Positions 26,801 to 34,446 are shown, numbered from the stretch's first letter. The stretch is 35,518 bases of DNA from Archangiaceae bacterium (GCA_016879935.1 JAACJQ010000263.1:1-35518), one strand, 5' to 3'. Notes: a model not told the origin generated them from the letters alone. Numbers and translations are program-made.

Positions 26801-28436
26801 CTACGTCGCGCTGGCTGGAGCCGCGGTCGTCGCCGACATCGCTCCAGCGGTCGGCATGGGCGACGTCGCTCCGACGAACGAGTTCACGGTGTCCGAAATG
26901 ATGGGCGGCCCGCAGCTGCGCGTAAACGACTACTTCTACCTGTTCACGCCGTTCCCCACCGTGGGCGAGACGCTCGCGCAGGTGCGTGGCGTGCTCCAGT
27001 TCCGCAACGACAACTACAAGCTCGAGCCGCGCACCCCGTTCGACACGGTTCGCCCGGTCTCGCTCGCCGCGGCTGGTCCGTCGGGGCAGTTCCTTCGGTA
27101 CGGCCAGGTCGCGGCGCAGACGTTCCCCACGCCGTTCAAGGTTCGCCTCTCGTCGCCGGCGCTCGCTGACTCGCTCGTCAGCGTCACCGCGCTGGAGTCG
27201 TTCGCCATCACGGTGGCCGACGGTGGCGGCCTCTTCTTCCGCACCGGCGATCTCGAACTGCCCGTGCTCTTCACGGTCTATTCGCCTGACGCGAGCGTGC
27301 CGGGCGACGCGGGCACCATCGACGCTGGCCTGCCGCCAGACGCTGGTTTCGACCCCGATGCCGGCTTCGACCCCGACGCGGGCTTCGACCCTGATGCGGG
27401 CTTCGACCCCGACGCCGGTGTGGTGGACGCGGGCCCTGCGCCCGTTCCGTTCTTCCCCATCGGCAACGTCAACCTGCTCGTCACCTTCGGTACGACGACG
27501 CTCGACGCCGGCATTCGGCTCATCAGCCCCTCCGACGTTCCGACGCGTGTCTCGCTCGCGCCTTCGATGGCCTCGGTCGTCGCCGGCAGCTCGACGCAGC
27601 TGACCGTCTCGCTCGATCTGCCTGCGCCCGTGGGTGGTACGGCGATTCAGCTCGCGGCCACCGGCATGGTGGGCACGGTGCCGATGTCGGTCACCATTCC
27701 CGAGGGCCAGATGAGCGCCACCGTCACCTTCGCCTCGATGGCGATGACGATGGGCCAGTCGACGGTGACCGCGACGCTCGGCAGCACCGTCTCGCAGGCG
27801 ACGTCGACGGTGAACGTGCTCGGCACCGCCACGGTCAACCACGTCGTCATCAGCGAGCTTCAGGTGGGCGTGACGGGCAGCGCGGCCGACGAGTTCGTCG
27901 AGCTCTACAACCCGACGGCTGCACCGGTGAACATCGGCGGCTGGGTGTTGCAGTACCGCTCGGCCACGGGCGCCGCGTACCAGAACACCGCCACCATCCC
28001 CATGGGCACGATGCTCGGTGCGCGCCGGTACTTCCTCATCACCTCGGTTCGCAACGCGAGCGGCGCGACGGGCTTCACGGGGTCGGTGTCGTCCGACCTC
28101 GCGACCTCGGGCGCCCTCGGCTTGAGCGGCACGGCCGGCCACGTTCGCGTCGGCCCTGCGCTCTCGACCTCGGTCACCGACATGAACGCGGTCGACACGC
28201 TCGGCTACGGCACCACCGCTGCGGGTCCCGAAGGTTCGGCGGCTCCGGTGCCGTCGAGTGGCCCGCTCGCGTCGATCGAGCGCAAGGCCAACTCGATGTC
28301 GACGGCGGCCTCGATGAGCACGGGCGGCGCCGACGAGTTCCTCGGCAACGGCCAGGACACGAACAACAACCAGGCCGACTTCGTGCTGCGCACCACGCGT
28401 GACCCGCAGAACTCGATGAGCGCGCAGGAGCCCTGA
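23898..28436 (+). CDS. Large surface lipoprotein with amidohydrolase, Ca-binding repeats and lamin-tail domain
   Basis: A 1512-residue protein. A lipoprotein signal ends LSAC with C31. Four Myxococcus Cys-rich repeats (CGDGxRxGxExCDDGN type, about 37-226) are split by a Gly/Thr/Ala-rich linker (about 70-120). Residues about 255-640 form an amidohydrolase: SPGLINSHDHL with H315 and H317, LPHISEG with H462 and E465, IIHGIG with H497, and LGTDW with D548, the ligand set of the TrzA/cytosine deaminase-like branch. Then come thrombospondin type 3 repeats (about 725-830), an OB-like region (about 840-1010), four DPDAGF repeats (about 1152-1175), and a lamin-tail domain (about 1315-1440). It is probably anchored outside the cell and hydrolyses an unknown C-N bond. 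The ATG at 23898 gives the signal peptide; an upstream in-frame start would hide it. Confidence 0.82.
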   Translation: MRLQLFTPTSSAPNRFVFAALVASMAFLSACGSGTVCGNARLETGEACDDGNKVDGDGCESTCQLTMNTGGGAATGGGTTAGGAATAGGTGTAGGTGTAGGTTTAGGAAGGATAGGAAGGTVMSVCGDGQRTGGELCDDGNMVDTDGCTTGCVFSAASAYCGDGTRNGTEACDDGNLGSGDGCEIDCTATVASTPANVCGDGVRRGSELCDDGNVMPADGCEADCTPTQVLTVTCPAASLPAPTSSCDVAPGSTTKLIVGTVLQPGRVLRGGQVVVDPMGMITCVGCNCLAAAGANPTGILCGDNLVSPGLINSHDHLTFPAAPYVAPGVGANGLLADGGVPERYEHRSDWRGGVDGHSAVSNGGGGNSNQTRWNELRQLLAGTTSISGSGGALGLLRNLDAPDTSATSDSQLGLGANTSGGNYDTFPLGSSTSEQLVGSCAYSSKPNPMTDIPANAVYLPHISEGIELAARNEFLCLSGLASGSVDVLSPRTAIIHGIGVRPAEVRATAIKGSSLVWSPRSNVVLYGETAQTPVYHRMGVNVALGTDWVRSGSMTLLRELSCANYLSQSFYGQYFSPLSLWRMVTVNAAQAQVVSSRIGTLQTGRVADISIYKRKNPDAFRSVITANPEEVVLTLRGGVALTGDANVAGALATGCEALDVCGVMKSVCLSGEGTTLAALTTANATTYPLFFCNTTPRDEPTCTPMRGAPWLFTGNPYTGTSSMTDSDGDGIPNAMDNCPAVFNPRRPMDGANQGDTDGDGVGDMCDVCPLDPGMTTCSAPSATDVDGDGIANATDKCPADPDPMQVDTDGDLKGDACDPCPTQANPGGNLCPPPPGVAATIYQVKAVGSPLLTQRVQITNAIVTASNSLGFFAQVHENDMGYMGRDYSGIFVFYPGATDRTDILPGDRVTIPSAVAADFRGQTQLNSIQTGSIMVTSRNNPLPAPTPVMAGEVNAPTATRARALEGVYVALAGAAVVADIAPAVGMGDVAPTNEFTVSEMMGGPQLRVNDYFYLFTPFPTVGETLAQVRGVLQFRNDNYKLEPRTPFDTVRPVSLAAAGPSGQFLRYGQVAAQTFPTPFKVRLSSPALADSLVSVTALESFAITVADGGGLFFRTGDLELPVLFTVYSPDASVPGDAGTIDAGLPPDAGFDPDAGFDPDAGFDPDAGFDPDAGVVDAGPAPVPFFPIGNVNLLVTFGTTTLDAGIRLISPSDVPTRVSLAPSMASVVAGSSTQLTVSLDLPAPVGGTAIQLAATGMVGTVPMSVTIPEGQMSATVTFASMAMTMGQSTVTATLGSTVSQATSTVNVLGTATVNHVVISELQVGVTGSAADEFVELYNPTAAPVNIGGWVLQYRSATGAAYQNTATIPMGTMLGARRYFLITSVRNASGATGFTGSVSSDLATSGALGLSGTAGHVRVGPALSTSVTDMNAVDTLGYGTTAAGPEGSAAPVPSSGPLASIERKANSMSTAASMSTGGADEFLGNGQDTNNNQADFVLRTTRDPQNSMSAQEP
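27351..27422 (+). repeat. Four 18-bp repeats encoding DPDAGF
   Basis: Four consecutive 18-base units (27351-27368, 27369-27386, 27387-27404, 27405-27422) differ mainly at third codon positions and encode Asp-Pro-Asp-Ala-Gly-Phe. They form a linker in the large lipoprotein and are a candidate for length variation. Confidence 0.85.
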
Positions 28437-28469
28437 GCTCGTTCAGGGCAGTCCAGTTGTCCGACGCCG

Positions 28470-28510
28470 CGACGGAGTGACTTGAGCCCGCTGGGGGCTA
28501 CACTCCGTCG
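28470..28510 (+). promoter_or_regulatory. Perfect 10-bp inverted repeat at the kinase start
   Basis: CGACGGAGTG (28470-28479) and CACTCCGTCG (28501-28510) are perfectly complementary. Between them AGCCC (28485-28489) and GGGCT (28495-28499) form an inner stem. The 3' arm ends 3 bases before the GTG start at 28514 and includes part of a -10-like TACACT at 28499-28504. It could be a terminator of the preceding gene, an operator, or an RNA hairpin at the start codon. Confidence 0.55.
28496..28504 (+). promoter_or_regulatory. -10-like element of the kinase gene
   Basis: GGCTACACT places TACACT 9 bases before the GTG at 28514, with no Shine-Dalgarno sequence. Confidence 0.4.
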
Positions 28511-28513
28511 TGC

Positions 28514-30043
28514 GTGCCGTCCGGTGAACCGACCCTCGTCGAAGGAGCGCCACTCGCGCCCGGCTCGCTCGTCGGCTCGTACGAGATCATGGAGCTCATC
28601 GGCGCGGGCGGCATGGGCGAGGTCTACCGCGCGCGTCACAAGGCCATCGGCCGGCTCGCGGCCGTGAAGGTGCTCAAGGCCGAGCGCGCCAACGACGCCT
28701 CGGCGCTCGACCTGTTCCTCAAAGAGGCGACGACGCTCGGCGCGCTCAGCCACCGAAACCTGGTCGAGGTGCTCGACTTCGGCCACCTGCCGAACGGCCA
28801 GCCGTACCTGACGATGGCCTTCGTCGACGGCAAGACGCTGCACGACGTCATCACCGACGCCATCGATTCGACCGGCTCGGGGCTCACCATCGTCACCGCG
28901 CTGACCGTGACGGAGCAGGTGCTCAACGCGTTGGGCGAAGCGCACAAGAAGGGCATCGTTCACCGAGATCTCAAGCCGTCGAACATCATGCTGCTGAAGG
29001 AGCACAGCGGCGAGACGCTGGTGAAGGTGCTCGACTTCGGGCTCGCGCGGCCGGTCGAAGGCGCGCTGCTGCCGTGGGCGGGGCTGGCGTCGACGAAACA
29101 ATCGTCGGCTGCGGGCACGCCGGCGTACGTGTCTCCGGAGCAGGTGCGCAACGAAGAGCTCGATGGGCGCGCCGACCTCTACTCCCTCGGCTGCACGCTG
29201 TACGAGATGCTCACCGGCCGCGCCCCGTTCGTGTCGGAGTCTCCGCTCGAGCTGGTGAAGCAGCAGCTCGACGCCTCGCCGCCTCCGCTGGCCGACTTCG
29301 TGCGCAACGTGCCGGAGGAGATTGAACGGCTGGTGCTCTGGTTCCTGCAGAAGCACCGCGAAGACCGGCCGGAGTCTGCCGACGTCGCGCGCCTCGAGGT
29401 GCGGCGGCTGCTGACGAAGCTGTCGCGCGAGTCGACGGTGGTGCGTGGCTCGACGTTGCCACCGATGCGCGCGTTGTCTCGCGACGACGTGCAGCGCCTC
29501 ACACCCACGACGCTGCCGCCGCCAGCCGACACGGCGCCCGATAAGCTGCGCCCGCCGCGCCGCGCGGTGTGGCCGTGGGTGATGCTGGGCGCGGTCGCAG
29601 TGGGGTTGGTGGGCGTGGCCGGCTGGGTGCTGACGAGACCCGAGCCGGTGGTGAGGCAGGTCGCAGTGGTCGAGCCTCGCCCGCCGCCACCGGTGGAGCC
29701 GACCGCCGTGGTGACGCCCGAGCCGACACCCGAGCCGACACCCGAGCCAGCGGCTGAGACCGAACCTGTGAAGGCCATCGAAGAAGACGAACTCAGCGTG
29801 CCAAAGGCGGTGGTGAAGGCGCCACGCACACCAGCTCCGCCCACGTGTACGTGGAGCGACGACTTCAAGGCGCTGGCCCGGAAAGACCATCAGGCCCTGC
29901 AGCGGGCGGCGGCCCAGAATGGGACCTCCCAGAGCGTGCTCGATGCCTTGGAGGATGAGTTCGGTGGTGCCATGGTGAAGCGCGATTGCCGGGGCGCGTT
30001 GCGCGTGCTCGACAAGCTGCGCCGCCATGCCCCTTCGCGTTGA
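28514..30043 (+). CDS. Membrane-bound Ser/Thr protein kinase
   Basis: A 509-residue eukaryote-like kinase. The kinase domain (about 23-295) has GAGGMGEVY (30-38), K52 in AAVKVL, E71, the HRDLKPSN catalytic loop with D152, DFG at 174-176, and GTPAYVSPEQ. All catalytic residues are present. A linker and one transmembrane helix (about 353-374) follow, then a Pro/Glu-rich stretch with PEPTPEP repeats and an extracytoplasmic C-terminal segment (about 440-509) with two Cys (about 449 and 493). No PASTA repeats. Myxobacteria have many such kinases. The gene overlaps the next one by 17 bases, so the kinase, membrane protein and propeller lipoprotein are probably one operon, with the extracellular parts perhaps sharing a task. 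Confidence 0.93.
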   Translation: MPSGEPTLVEGAPLAPGSLVGSYEIMELIGAGGMGEVYRARHKAIGRLAAVKVLKAERANDASALDLFLKEATTLGALSHRNLVEVLDFGHLPNGQPYLTMAFVDGKTLHDVITDAIDSTGSGLTIVTALTVTEQVLNALGEAHKKGIVHRDLKPSNIMLLKEHSGETLVKVLDFGLARPVEGALLPWAGLASTKQSSAAGTPAYVSPEQVRNEELDGRADLYSLGCTLYEMLTGRAPFVSESPLELVKQQLDASPPPLADFVRNVPEEIERLVLWFLQKHREDRPESADVARLEVRRLLTKLSRESTVVRGSTLPPMRALSRDDVQRLTPTTLPPPADTAPDKLRPPRRAVWPWVMLGAVAVGLVGVAGWVLTRPEPVVRQVAVVEPRPPPPVEPTAVVTPEPTPEPTPEPAAETEPVKAIEEDELSVPKAVVKAPRTPAPPTCTWSDDFKALARKDHQALQRAAAQNGTSQSVLDALEDEFGGAMVKRDCRGALRVLDKLRRHAPSR

Positions 30044-30965
30044 GGTCTTCGCCGTTCTCGTGACGTTGCCGCTGCTCGCGTTCGCCGAGCCGCGTTCGTT
30101 GACGGTGGTGCCACACCCGCTCGAGTTCGACCCGCGCCCCGAGCTGGTCTCGTCGACCGACAAGCTGAAGGGCGCCTGGGTCGAGGCCGTGCGCGAAGCG
30201 GGAGACGTGGTGACGCCCAGCCGCAAGGAGCTCGACGCCGCGCTCGCCGAAGTCGGAAGAAGAGACTGCCGCACCGCGAACGATTGCCTCGCCGCCCTCG
30301 CAGTGAAGGGCTCGGGCCTGTACGCAATTCACGCGATGCTCGAGCTCAGTGAGGCGCAGGTCTTCACGGTGACGGCCCGCGTGGTGCGCGACGACGGCAA
30401 GCTGATGGCCAGCTTCTCGGCGCAGCAGCCGCGTGGTGACAAGAAGAAGCCGCTGGTGCCGGTGGTGAAGCAGGTGCTCGTCGACGCGGTGAAGGGGTTG
30501 GGCATCTCGAAGTTGCCGGCGTTCAAAGAAGCCATCGCCGCGCCGCCTCCGGTCGTCGAGCCGCCACCGCCGCCTCCGCCGGTCGTGACCGCTCCTGTCG
30601 AGGTCGCGCAGCCTGTCGCCCCGGCCGCGCCGACGTCGGTTCGCAAGCCCGTGGGCTTCACCCTGCTCGGGGTCGGAGCCGCGGGAGCCATCGCAGGTGG
30701 CGTGCTCGTGCTGCTCGCGCAGGCGCAGGCGAGGGCGCTCATGGTCGACGCGCGTGGGTTTCTGCCTGCGGGTTCCGACGAGGCCACGCTGGCGAAGGCA
30801 CGCGCGGCCAATACCCAACAGCTCGCAGGCGTGGTCGCGCTCGGTGCTGGCGCGGCCGTCGCGTTGACGGGCCTGTTGGTCGCGCTCATCGGCTCCGAGC
30901 CGGCCGTCACCCTGGTTCCGCTCGAGCACGGCGCGCTCGCCGTCGTGGGAGGCGCCTTTCCATGA
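30027..30965 (+). CDS. Exported membrane protein of unknown function
   Basis: A 312-residue protein with a signal peptide (cleavage near AFAEP, about 20). Residues 40-170 form a mixed alpha/beta region with one Cys pair (C81, C87); its pattern VEAVREAGDVVTPSRKELDAALAE...CRTANDCLAALA resembles the TolB/CsgG-like N-terminal domains found in many myxobacterial proteins. A proline-rich linker (about 172-205) precedes two hydrophobic helices (about 213-235 and 266-290). It overlaps the kinase gene and, by ATGA, the next gene. No catalytic residues. It probably sits in the envelope and works with the kinase. Confidence 0.6.
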   Translation: MPLRVEVFAVLVTLPLLAFAEPRSLTVVPHPLEFDPRPELVSSTDKLKGAWVEAVREAGDVVTPSRKELDAALAEVGRRDCRTANDCLAALAVKGSGLYAIHAMLELSEAQVFTVTARVVRDDGKLMASFSAQQPRGDKKKPLVPVVKQVLVDAVKGLGISKLPAFKEAIAAPPPVVEPPPPPPPVVTAPVEVAQPVAPAAPTSVRKPVGFTLLGVGAAGAIAGGVLVLLAQAQARALMVDARGFLPAGSDEATLAKARAANTQQLAGVVALGAGAAVALTGLLVALIGSEPAVTLVPLEHGALAVVGGAFP

Positions 30966-33334
30966 ACGCGAGAAGCCTGCTGCTCCTGGGCTGTTTCGTC
31001 GTGGGGTTGTCGTGTCAGCCGGTTGCGACGTGCCGCTCCGACGCCGACTGCGCGCCCGATGGCCTGTGCACCTCGGGGCTGTGTTCGGTGGCTCCGGTGT
31101 CGATGACGTCTGACGCGGGCCGGGTCGACGCAGGCGTCGATGCGGGTCGACAGGACTCGGGCACGCCGGTCGATGCGGGCGTGGTCGACGCGGGAGCTCC
31201 AGTCGATGCGGGCCAGCCGATGGACTCGGGCGTGGTCGACGCAGGCGCTGACGACGGAGGCGTGATGGACGCTGGCCTGCCCTTCGACGCGGGCAGTTGC
31301 CAATCGTGCCCCGACGGCTTCGCGTGTGATGAAGCGCTCGTTCGCTGCACGCCGCAGGTGCTCGCCCTGCGCTTCGTGCGCCCCGACGCGAACGACGTCT
31401 ACGGTGGAGGCCGGCCCGTTCGGCTCGAGGTGCTGGTCGAGCTCGACGCGAGCGTTCCCCTTCCCACCACGCTCCAGGTGACGTCGGTGCCCTCCGACTT
31501 CGCGCCGCCGGCGCTCGCTCTGCAATCAGGGCAGGCCCTCTGGGCGGTGGACACGACCACTCCGGCCGATGGTGGCGTCTTCGCGTTGACGGCGCGCTTC
31601 GTGCTGCAGGACGCAGGCTCCTTCGAGGCCAGCACCACGCTCACGGTCGATGCGCGCCGGCCCGTCGTGCAGCTCGTCGCCGAGCCGGCCCCCGCGCGGG
31701 TGAACGACGGTGGCTTCAGCGATCGCGACCCGGTGTCGGGCTTCGCGACGGCGTACAAGAAGGACGAGCTCATCGAGCTGCGGGTGGAGTCGACGGTTCC
31801 GGTCACCGTGACGCCAGCCGACTTCGGGCTGCCGGCGCAGAGCCTGTCGATTCGCAGCTGCGCCACGTGCTCACCGAGCCGATCGTGTCAGTGCTTCACG
31901 CTCGATCTCGCGCGCGTTCGGCTCGACGCGTTTCGCGGAACGCTCGACGCAGGCGTGGGGCCGCTCAGCGACGCGCTCGGCAACCTGTCGTCTCCTGCGA
32001 ACGTGGCGCTGACGGTGACGCGGTGGAAGTGGAGACGCGTTTTGCTCGAGCCGAACGAAGCGGGGCTCGACGTGCTGCACCCGCCGGCGCTCGACGACGA
32101 CGGCCGCGTGCACGTGGGCACTGGCTACACGGGGAACAACCGCGGCGCGTTGTGGCAGCTGCTGCCGACGGGAGAGACGCGCGTCGACGTGGCCATCGAC
32201 GAGGTTCCGGGGCCGCCGGTCGCGCTCGGGCGAACGGTCTGGGCGCAGGGCGACAACTCGCAGGTGCGCCGCTACGACACCGTGCAGCTGTTGGTGACGG
32301 CGCCTTCGTTGCAGTCGACCGGGAGCAACATCTGCTCGAACGAACGGTGGGAGGGCACCTCGTCGATCGTCGACACGCGGCTGTTCCTGTTGGGTTCGAG
32401 TGGCCGAATCTTCACCGGCACGCCGGCGTCGAGCACCAACTGCGACAACTGGGGGAGTCAGCCCATCTGCTGCCCGCTCGACTACTTCGCGCCGCGCGGC
32501 GTGATGGTGGCGCAGCCGCTCGCGGGCACCGCGGCCCGGCTCTTCTACGGCCGCCCCGAGATGCGCACCTCGTCGGGCATGATGCGCGTCGACTACTTCC
32601 CGAGCGCCGTGCCCAACTTCCAGCAGGAGCGCGCCGCGACGAACCCGCAGGGCACCACGAGCCTCGCGGTGTTCGACGACGTGGTGGCCAGCACCTCGCG
32701 CATCGCGATGCCGCGCAACACGGTGGCGGTCTCGGTGGGGAACGCGGAGCTGTCGGCGCGGGTCGATGGGCGCATCGCGGGCGACGCCGGCACCTCGTTC
32801 GGCCCGCTGGTGGTGCAGGGGCCGCGCACGCAGCCGACGTTCGTCTTCGGCGACGGCGTGGGCACGTTGCGGCGCTTCCCGTACTCGCCTCCGCCTGTGT
32901 CGATGCCCGATGGCGGCGTGCTCGCGAACGAACTCACGCCCATCGCCGGCGTCGACGCGCTCGAGGGTGGCGCGTTTGGAGCGGCGGCTCCGGTGCTGGG
33001 CGCGAACGGGCTGGCCTACCTGGTGAGCCCGGCCACGGGCCGGTTGTCGGTGGTGAACCTGGCGACGGGCGCCGTGGAGTGGACGGCGGCGAACGCGTTT
33101 TTGCCCGGTGCGGTGAGCCCGGCGCTCGACGTGCTGCGAGACCGTGCACTGGCCAAACAGTGTTCGCGCGGCTCGGGGCTGCTGTACGTGGCGGTTCGCA
33201 ACGACTCGGCGCTCACGGCGGTGGTGGTCGACTCAGCCGGCCTCGACACGACGTCGCCGTGGCCGCGTTTTCACCACGACAACGGCAACACGGGGAACCC
33301 CGAGACGCCGCTGACGCCGTGGACCTGCCCCTGA
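30962..33334 (+). CDS. Lipoprotein with Asp-Ala-Gly linker and propeller-like domain
   Basis: A 790-residue protein with a lipoprotein signal (lipobox GLSC, C18) and a Cys-rich N-terminal segment (CRSDADCAPDGLCTSGLC, about 24-41). A long linker of repeated VDAG units follows (about 50-112), then a second Cys cluster (SCQSCPDGFACD). Residues about 130-330 look like Ig-like beta domains. Residues 350-790 resemble a PQQ-type beta-propeller, ending in WPRFHHDNGNTGNP, a common C-terminal phrase of that family in myxobacteria. It is probably displayed on the outer surface. GGAGG stands 9 bases before the ATG, which also overlaps the previous stop. The role is unknown; the kinase operon suggests a cell-surface partner. 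Confidence 0.72.
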   Translation: MNARSLLLLGCFVVGLSCQPVATCRSDADCAPDGLCTSGLCSVAPVSMTSDAGRVDAGVDAGRQDSGTPVDAGVVDAGAPVDAGQPMDSGVVDAGADDGGVMDAGLPFDAGSCQSCPDGFACDEALVRCTPQVLALRFVRPDANDVYGGGRPVRLEVLVELDASVPLPTTLQVTSVPSDFAPPALALQSGQALWAVDTTTPADGGVFALTARFVLQDAGSFEASTTLTVDARRPVVQLVAEPAPARVNDGGFSDRDPVSGFATAYKKDELIELRVESTVPVTVTPADFGLPAQSLSIRSCATCSPSRSCQCFTLDLARVRLDAFRGTLDAGVGPLSDALGNLSSPANVALTVTRWKWRRVLLEPNEAGLDVLHPPALDDDGRVHVGTGYTGNNRGALWQLLPTGETRVDVAIDEVPGPPVALGRTVWAQGDNSQVRRYDTVQLLVTAPSLQSTGSNICSNERWEGTSSIVDTRLFLLGSSGRIFTGTPASSTNCDNWGSQPICCPLDYFAPRGVMVAQPLAGTAARLFYGRPEMRTSSGMMRVDYFPSAVPNFQQERAATNPQGTTSLAVFDDVVASTSRIAMPRNTVAVSVGNAELSARVDGRIAGDAGTSFGPLVVQGPRTQPTFVFGDGVGTLRRFPYSPPPVSMPDGGVLANELTPIAGVDALEGGAFGAAAPVLGANGLAYLVSPATGRLSVVNLATGAVEWTAANAFLPGAVSPALDVLRDRALAKQCSRGSGLLYVAVRNDSALTAVVVDSAGLDTTSPWPRFHHDNGNTGNPETPLTPWTCP

Positions 33335-33343
33335 AGCAGGGCG

Positions 33344-33979
33344 TCACTTCTTCAGAATGCCGTCGAGCACCATGGTGCTGAGCGTCTGCACCATCGGCTG
33401 GTACGAGAGCGTCTCGCGGAAGAGGTTGTGCTGCACGACGAGGCCGATGTTGCCGAAGATGATGGCGTTCGCGAGCGTCATCGGGTCGACGTCGGCGCGG
33501 AACTCCTTCGTCTTGCTCTGGCCGTACTTGATGATGCCGGCGACGGCGAGCACGTAGACCTGCAGCGCGTCGCGCAGGGCCTGGGCCACGTCGGCGCTGT
33601 TCTCGGCGGCCTCGGCGCCCACCATTCCGTAGAAGATGCCGTGTTCGCGGTTGTCCTGCAGGAAGCGACCGGTGTGCTCGACGAAGCCCTTGAGCTGCTG
33701 GTGCGCCGTCCACTTGGCGCCCTGGTTCAGCATGGGCTCGAAGCTGGCGACGAAGCGCTGGTGCAGCTCTTCGATGGCGGCGAGCAGCAGGTCTTCCTTC
33801 GTGGGGAAGTGCCAGTAGAGGGCGCCGGGCGTCATGTGAATCGCGCGCGCGAGCTCGGCCATCGTCGTCGCGAGAATGCCGCGGCGAGCGAAGAGCGTGA
33901 TCGCCGAGTTGAGAATCTCCTGCCGTGTCTTGACCGCGCGGTCCTGCTTGATGGCGCGCTTCGCCGGTTCCCGTTTCAT
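33344..33979 (-). CDS. TetR-family transcriptional regulator
   Basis: A 211-residue regulator. Residues about 17-65 form the TetR DNA-binding domain: TRQEILNSAITLFARRGILATTMAELARAIHMTPGALYWHFPTKEDLL has the expected helix-turn-helix with the GALYWHF recognition helix. The rest (about 70-211) is the helical ligand-binding and dimer domain; its ligand is unknown. It lies convergent to the kinase operon with 9 bases between stops. An inverted repeat over its own promoter suggests autorepression. No divergent target gene is adjacent; the next feature is the tRNA array. Confidence 0.9.
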   Translation of the reverse strand: MKREPAKRAIKQDRAVKTRQEILNSAITLFARRGILATTMAELARAIHMTPGALYWHFPTKEDLLLAAIEELHQRFVASFEPMLNQGAKWTAHQQLKGFVEHTGRFLQDNREHGIFYGMVGAEAAENSADVAQALRDALQVYVLAVAGIIKYGQSKTKEFRADVDPMTLANAIIFGNIGLVVQHNLFRETLSYQPMVQTLSTMVLDGILKK

Positions 33980-33986
33980 GAGGCGG

Positions 33987-34016
33987 GGAAGATAAACCTT
34001 CCTCTCTGAATGTCAG
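33987..34016 (-). promoter_or_regulatory. Promoter and possible operator of the TetR gene
   Basis: On the minus strand CTGACA (34011-34016) and TATCTT (33989-33994) form a -35/-10 pair with 16-base spacing. The -10 ends 9 bases before the ATG at 33979 and no Shine-Dalgarno sequence is present. GGAAG (33987-33991) and CTTCC (33998-34002) make an inverted repeat over the -10, a possible binding site for the regulator itself. Confidence 0.5.
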
Positions 34017-34094
34017 CGTCTCATCGCGCGCGATGCGTCATCTCGTCAGGGAGCGCGGCGGAGCGGCGTCCAATCGCCCCAGAAGGAGCCCGCC

Positions 34095-34178
34095 ATGATG
34101 CCCATCACGTTCTTCAGCCTGACGACGTTCGATGCCTGCTTCGGCGCTGATGCGGCCCTTCTGATTCCCCTTCGCTGA
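34095..34178 (+). CDS. Possible 27-residue small ORF before the tRNA array
   Basis: ATG at 34095 has a near-perfect AAGGAG 7 bases upstream and opens a 27-codon frame (MMPITFFSLTTFDACFGADA...) ending at TGA 34178, 16 bases before the first tRNA. Only the ribosome site supports it. It has no recognisable motif and could be chance or a leader peptide. Confidence 0.3.
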   Translation: MMPITFFSLTTFDACFGADAALLIPLR

Positions 34179-34194
34179 TTCGCAGTGCCCAACT

Positions 34195-34266
34195 GGTTCG
34201 TGACGCCTCTGGTGAGGCGAGTGGCTTGTCACGCCATCGAGACGGGTTCGACTCCCGTACGAACCG
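34195..34266 (+). tRNA. tRNA-Asp(GTC)
   Basis: The cloverleaf is complete: a 7-bp acceptor GGTTCGT/ACGAACC, D stem CGCC/GGCG, anticodon stem with loop TTGTCAC (anticodon GTC at 34228-34230), and T arm ACGGG-TTCGACT-CCCGT. The discriminator is G, as expected for Asp. Positions 8 and 14 are G and T rather than the usual U8-A14 pair. No CCA is encoded. Confidence 0.8.
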
Positions 34267-34363
34267 CAGTGGTCGTGATGCCGGGCTGGCAGTGGTGGTC
34301 CATGCAGCCGCCTGAAGAGCGGAACATTCTGGTTCGATTCCAGAGCTCGGCGCAGTCGTGATG
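34266..34363 (+). repeat. Related spacers between tRNAs
   Basis: The spacer after tRNA-Asp (34266-34280) and the one after tRNA-Phe (34352-34363) share GCAG, an optional TGG, and TCGTGATG. TCGTGATG occurs again at 34557-34564 at the scaffold start, and GCAGTG lies just before tRNA-Asp (34182-34187) and GCAGTGGT after tRNA-Gly (35426-35433). Confidence 0.6.
34280..34352 (+). tRNA. tRNA-Phe(GAA)
   Basis: Acceptor GCCGGGC/GCTCGGC (one G-U pair), T arm TCTGG-TTCGATT-CCAGA, and anticodon loop CTGAAGA (anticodon GAA at 34314-34316). The top pair of the anticodon stem is G-A and the D stem has only three good pairs. The discriminator is G where Phe tRNAs usually have A. No CCA is encoded. Confidence 0.7.
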
Positions 34364-34446
34364 TCCAGGTGGATGAAATGGAAGACACGCCGCGCTCAGA
34401 CCGCGGTGCCCAGTCGGGCGTGCGGGTTCGACTCCCGCCCTGGATA
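34363..34446 (+). tRNA. tRNA-Leu(CAG)
   Basis: A class II tRNA. Acceptor GTCCAGG/CCTGGAT with a terminal G-U, D arm with GG, anticodon loop CTCAGAC (anticodon CAG at 34397-34399), a variable stem GCCC/GGGC, and T arm GCGGG-TTCGACT-CCCGC. Discriminator A suits Leu. No CCA is encoded. Confidence 0.85.

Noticed and set aside
23757-28142. A 1461-codon open frame antisense to the large lipoprotein
   Set aside because: Long antisense frames are usual in very GC-rich genes. The translation is Arg/His/Val-rich without domains, while the plus strand has a signal peptide and recognisable domains.
28205-30274. A 689-codon minus-strand frame opposite the kinase
   Set aside because: The kinase has all catalytic motifs on the plus strand; the antisense product has none.
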